DNA of 64,000 nt from Podocnemis expansa. Taxonomy: Eukaryota > Chordata > Testudines > Podocnemididae. This document shows, one piece after another, positions 59,445 to 64,000 of the stretch. Each line of letters starts with the position of its first letter. The first letter of the stretch is position 1. Under the pieces are notes generated by a model that was given only the letters and a program-made list of their open reading frames with translations, was not told the DNA's origin and did not search any database. A program made the translations under genes and the position numbers. The DNA lies in NCBI GenBank assembly GCA_007922195.1, contig ML681994.1, forward strand, positions 47,104,434-47,168,433, given 5' to 3'.

Positions 59445-60174
59445 GGAACAGCAAAGGAATAAACACTCTTAGGACATACTGAATCTTCAGTCAATTTAGC
59501 TGCCAAACTCTTACAAGACTCTACTGAACATGTGTGACATGGAGATTTTTGGAAGGCTTTGAACTTTGCCAAAGCTTGTGGATTTTCACCAGGGTGGCAA
59601 AAGGCACATCCCTGACATATCCCTACCAAATTTCCGGTTCCTGCTCCAGCTCATGGGAGATGCTGAAGCCTCTTAATTGAATGGGAAGAATTTCTTTTAA
59701 CAGTGTATTTTCCCTAGTCTCATACTTTCTTTCTCTGCCTTGTGTTGATACCCACTATTAGAGATAAATTCATCATATTGCTACCACCATACTTTATGTA
59801 AAATTAGAAATCCTCACTGTGGTCCAAATGTAACTGGGTATTTTAATCTGCACTCAAACGTTCTAGAGCAAATACCAAGAACAATCAGAGGTCCAAATTC
59901 TGTTTTCTGTTACTTCAGTGCAATCCCAATACCAGGAATCTGACTGGAAACAGAATTTGGCACACATTTATTTTAACAAATAATTACCATCAATAATCAA
60001 TTAAGCTGTTAAGAACTGAAAAATTTACTCTTTCTAAGCAAAAGAAATTGCACAGCAACCTTGATATTTGACCACATGCACCATTCTGAATTTGCTGTGG
60101 TAGATCTATGGCACCCCAACAAAGATGTAGAGCTTCTTGAAATACCCCTCTTTGAACAGTCTCCTCTGAAAGTC
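59445..60174. other. Non-coding stretch
   Basis: No gene recognised. Confidence 0.4.
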
Positions 60175-60186
60175 TTGTTCTCCTGA
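60175..60186. repeat. Target-site duplication of copy G, left
   Basis: TTGTTCTCCTGA, repeated exactly at 60424-60435. Confidence 0.88.
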
Positions 60187-60423
60187 GGAGTCGTGTGGCA
60201 CTTAAAGTCTAACAGATTTATTTTTCGCATGAGCTTTCATGGGAGAAAATCCCACTTCGTCAGAAGCTTCAAAGATGGGCCCATCTTTGAAGCTTCTGAC
60301 AAAGTAGGATTTTCTCCCATGAGAGCTCATGCGAAAAATAAATCTGTTAGACTTTAAGTGCCACACAACTCCTTGCTTTTTGTGTGTGGCTGGACTGGAC
60401 TAACACAGCTACTCCTTTGGAAA
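60187..60423 (+). mobile_element. Palindromic retro-repeat, copy G (best preserved)
   Basis: Two 93-bp arms (60187-60279 and 60280-60372) meet at AAGATGGGCCCATCTT and differ at only four positions. A 51-nt tail follows: TTTTTGTGTGTGGCTGGACT, GGACTAACACAGCTACTCCT, TTGGAAA. The left side starts directly at GGAGTCGTGTGGCACTT, lacking the outer segment, so the copy is 5'-truncated. An exact 12-bp duplication flanks it. The left arm read on the minus strand has CTGACGA, a GTGGGA/TCCCAT hairpin and GAAA. The right arm has CTGACAA and GAGA, so it is more decayed. Nothing is encoded. Confidence 0.92.
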
Positions 60424-60435
60424 TTGTTCTCCTGA
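60424..60435. repeat. Target-site duplication of copy G, right
   Basis: TTGTTCTCCTGA; identical to 60175-60186. Confidence 0.88.
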
Positions 60436-60610
60436 CCCATCTAACATCCCAGGGTCCCTCAGGCACCAGACGTACACCATACATTTCAGACAGCAATTTG
60501 AAATGTTTATAGTCTGGTCTCCTGTCTTTAATTTTTCTGTCCTTTTATCTATCACTACTTACACAGCAGACCCCTCTTTCATTTACTGTGAAGCTATGGG
60601 TTATTTTGAA

Positions 60611-60787
60611 ACAAGGAATCTTGTGGCAAGTAAAGACTCTTCAAAGCATCAGACGAAGTGTGATTTTCTCCCACAAAACCTCATGCGATAAATAAATCTG
60701 TTAGTCTTTAAGTGCCACAAGGCTCCTTGGTGGTTTTTTTTTTTTTTTTGCTTTACTAGACTAATACAGCTGCCCCTTTGGAACTTG
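60611..60787 (+). mobile_element. Palindromic retro-repeat, copy H
   Basis: ACAAGGAATCTTGTGGCAAG and TAAAGACTC jump to TTCAAAGCATCAGACGAAGT, so most of the first arm is lost. The second arm (CATGCGATAAATAAATCTGT, TAGTCTTTAAGTGCCACAAG) and the constant end (CTAGACTAATACAGCTGCCC, CTTTGGAA) are complete, with a long T run between them. No clear target duplication. Confidence 0.82.
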
Positions 60788-62059
60788 GTTCTTTTAAATA
60801 TTTTTACCTACTAATAAAAGATATTTCCCTTTTCTTCCCATTTGTTCACTCTTCCCTCTATTACTGTTTTTCAGATTCTCTTGCAGGTTCCAATCATAGT
60901 TTTTTGGTTCCTTATGTCATTAAACTAACATTTCCTCATTACTCTAAGATAACACTTCTATTACAGTATTAGTTAGCAAACTCTGACTTTTTTGAAGCTT
61001 ATTAAATCATACAGGATCCTATCAGTTGTGTATTTGAGGTCTTTTTCATCAGTCCCCTACTGTCCGCAGATTCATATGCCTCTTGCATGCTTTCAGGCCC
61101 CACAGGAAATTGTGTCATTTTTTCCATATTTTATGAAGTGTTGTTATAACAGAGATATAAAAGCATCTAAAACCTAGCACTATTCATATTCCATGGTGGC
61201 TTTTTGTCTTGGGATAATTCATAAAGAAAGGTTTCAAACACTTTCCTGAGGTTAGACAGCTAGAAACTGAATTTAAAGGATTGAATTTACAAAAAAGACT
61301 CGCCACACAGAACCTTTTAAAAACAGTGGCAACATGCTAGTAACACACCAAAAATCTATGCTCATTTTGTATAGTGAAGCTAGTGAACTCTGGTAGTAAT
61401 GTGGAAGAGTGAACTGAACAGTTTCCCCATTTTTATTATATCACATAAGTAAGCCTCAGGCACATTATAAAAGGGTTTATTCCCAGTATGTTTGCTGAAG
61501 AGATACACTAAATCTGTAAGGTCTGAGTAGATCATAAAAAGACGAGACAATAAAACTTGCTAGATAACATATGAAATCATGAGCCACATGACAATTAACA
61601 ACATACATTAAAAAAAAGTACTGCCTGCTCACTCATGAAGCTGATATATACATTATATTCTAACCACATATTTCTTTATCTTTTGCATATTGCTCTATGG
61701 TGTGCCAGAACAAATTTTTTTGCCCTTAATGAGACAAAAAAGAACTTGGTTCTTAACTATGAAGGTAGAGCATCATTTTAAGACATCTTATAAGTCAACA
61801 ATGAGATGAATTGCCTCTCAGTTCATTTGTTCCCAAAGATACAAAACGAGATGAGAAAATTATTCTTGAACTTCTAAAAGCGCTTCCTCAAGCATAATTC
61901 AATTTACAGAAGCTTTCTAGAGAAATTGCTGGCAAATATTCTTGCCAGTTTCTAGAGTGATTGTTAGGCCCTGGGGTATTAAGAACATGCTGATAATTAC
62001 TCTTGTGATACAAACACAAAACTAGCCTATTTACTATTCCCTGCTGAGTGCCACTGCTC
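60788..62059. other. AT-rich non-coding stretch
   Basis: No gene recognised. Confidence 0.45.
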
Positions 62060-62067
62060 TTCTAATG

Positions 62068-62276
62068 CAGTATTTCCCAACCAGTGTGCCACCGCACACA
62101 GGTGTGCCATCAGGCCCGCCATCAGGCCCAAGAAGGTCTGCCATTGATTATTTGAACACCTACTTGAAGAGTTCTGAATATTCATGAGCTGATTTGAAGA
62201 CCAGATGCCGGTGTGCCTCAAAATAATTAAAGGTATCAAGGTGTGCCATAGCAGAGAAAAATGTTGGGAACTACTG
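62068..62276. mobile_element. hAT-type MITE
   Basis: Left end CAGTATTTCCCAACCAGTGT and right end TGTTGGGAACTACTG are terminal inverted repeats with one or two mismatches. The exact 8-bp duplication TTCTAATG flanks it (62060-62067, 62277-62284). The body repeats GTGTGCCA in both halves (AGGTGTGCCATCAGG, AAGGTGTGCCATAGC). Non-coding. I recognise this as a widespread reptile family. Confidence 0.93.
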
Positions 62277-62284
62277 TTCTAATG

Positions 62285-64000
62285 AACTAAGGGCTTGTCT
62301 TCATAAAGTGCACGGGGGGATGTGATTTGTAAAGCATTCTAGTGGGTTGTGCTCTATCTGTCCATGTAGCTCCTCCTGACACATGCAAACTACATACCTT
62401 TTCAAGCTCCCCAAAAGAGTCTACTCTGGGCAATTAGAGTGCAGCATAGTTCTTTACTTATCATATCACTCTTGGGTAGATGGGCATTAAATAACTTTGA
62501 ATTCAAGAAGTGCAATGGTAAAAACAGAAACAACCATTGACTGTTTTATAACTAACTTGTTTAAAACAAGATATTTTCCCCTTAGCTTCATTGTCCATTA
62601 AGGATTATTTACAGAAGAAAATTCTTGATTTTGTGAGGTTCTCTTAGAACATGGTTATACCATCCCTTCTTACATTTTTAACTCTATTCCAGAATGTTGT
62701 ATTGTAACTGGAATTACCATTTAAGAGTTAATGGCATGCATTCTCAAATTTGTTTAAAATTAGGGATCTTATCATTCATTGTTTGTGGATTACACAGGAA
62801 AGAGAATCAAAGCAGTATTATTAATCTCAAGATTTTACTGAAAAGTCTTCCAGTATCAGGATGTTTTTCTTAAAGTACCAGCTCTTAAAGTCACATGATT
62901 ATACCAGGATCTCATTTTTCATGTTTTCAAAAGTCATGCATCTAGCTCTCAGGATTATAGAGAAGATTGAAAATGCCCCCCCCCCATTAAAACAGACAAA
63001 TTAAAGGCTCCCCCCATCCTTAAAAAAACAAACAAACAAAAAAAACCCTTATAGCTACTCCAAAACCCACTATAGTCATTGAGATGTCATCTACACCAGA
63101 TTTTTTCTTCTTCTAAAGTATAAATTAACTGATTACAAATACATTAACTAGCTCATGATAATCTGAAAAGACCCATGTGGACAATCTCCAACTGCTTTTT
63201 CCTGGCTGAAATATTTTTTATATATATATATTTGTAGTTTACTTACATTTTGTTTCAGAACACAAATATTTGGGGTAACCACACTACAAACGTATAGTTA
63301 CACATTGAGCTGCAACTGTGTCCCCTTTGTGGTCTCCAAGTGCACCTGTAGGTGCCAGGCTTCATAGTTTTGCCTAACTTGGAGTGGAAGCTTGCAGTTC
63401 TCTGCAGTACTCTGTGAAGCCAGTGTGCTTACCTTGTAAAACAAACACAAACAGAAATAACACCACCCCGTCCCCCAGTTCAGTAACCTATAGTTCTTCA
63501 TTTTTGGAGTCTGTGACTAGTGATATATTACAACCCAAGTGCCTTCTTAAAACTAAAATATTGTTCATTTTAACAACTGGGGGGAAAAAAACCACAGAGG
63601 ATAAAAAGCTAAAGGACTTTAACAGAACAGTCTACAGACTATGCCATCATGAGCCAGAAATGCCCTTCTGTCTTACATGATAGACAAGCAGGACAGTCTC
63701 TGTGCAAAATAATAAAAATCTGACATTAGTAATCACAACATTCTAAAAACCAGTGGGTCAGCATTTCAGTCCTCCTACTCATTCCATTGAAAATTTACTA
63801 ATTGCAGTGCTCGAACAGTTGAATACCAGGTCAAGTCCTCAAAGAGAACCTGCAGAGATCAAATTTATTTGTAAATTTGATTGCATTGCTGCAGGGTTTA
63901 ATCAGGACTTTGGATTTTAATTCCAATACAATAGATGATTTAACCTCATCTTCCTCTAGATGCTGTTCCCCAGTGTTTGAATCTTACCAACGGCTTTGAT
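62285..64000. other. Non-coding stretch to window end
   Basis: No gene recognised. Contains a C9 run near 62977, an A-rich CAAA patch near 63027-63047 and a short (TA)n tract near 63219-63230. The last frame, 63384-63680, has no domain. Confidence 0.45.

Overview
The window looks like non-coding (intergenic or intronic) DNA from a non-avian reptile, most probably a turtle. The evidence is the repeat content: CR1 3' ends, an L2-type LINE, a restriction-endonuclease-type LINE, MIR/CORE-SINE-like pieces, several hAT-type short elements with 8-bp target duplications, and at least ten copies or fragments of one palindromic repeat family. The host call rests on remembered repeat families and could not be checked by search. 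I found no intact host protein gene, rRNA, CRISPR, operon or bacterial feature. Apart from the LINE reverse-transcriptase remnants, the open frames are short, lack recognisable domains and look like chance.

Layout. 1-9.3 kb: AT-rich unique sequence with an L2-like fragment (about 2.67 kb), a CT-rich block (3.1-3.5 kb), a palindromic-family copy (4.5 kb) and a CR1 tail (5.0 kb). 9.3-13.6 kb: a (CA)n tract, a longer CR1 fragment (9.6-10.1 kb), a palindromic element (10.4 kb), microsatellites and a further CR1 tail. 13.95-16.4 kb: the most protein-like locus, a broken R2/R4/Hero-type LINE with a tRNA-like module at its 5' end, set between AT-rich flanks. 16.4-40 kb: mostly featureless sequence with palindromic-family copies at 17.5, 26.3, 32.2, 36.3 and 40.0 kb and old MIR-like and DNA-element remnants. 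40.8-42.4 kb: a decayed minus-strand L2-type LINE split by a hAT-type element. 43-50 kb: a 27-G run, hAT-type elements, a tRNA-derived SINE and a 76-bp direct duplication. 50.8-59.4 kb: two CT-rich blocks, a nested GC-rich fold-back about 1 kb long and a fold-back full of TTTCGAAA motifs. 60-64 kb: two more palindromic-family copies close together and a well-preserved hAT-type MITE.

The observation most worth following is the palindromic family. Its best copy (60187-60423) is a near-perfect hairpin of two 93-bp arms followed by a 51-nt tail. Several copies carry variable-length target duplications (12, 13 and 18 bp) and are cut on the side opposite a constant end. That suggests retrotransposition rather than cut-and-paste. 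Each arm carries a CTGANGA / stem-loop / GAAA arrangement resembling a hammerhead-ribozyme core, as reported for Penelope-like retroelements. In these copies the expected pairing U next to the cleavage site is changed, so activity is doubtful.
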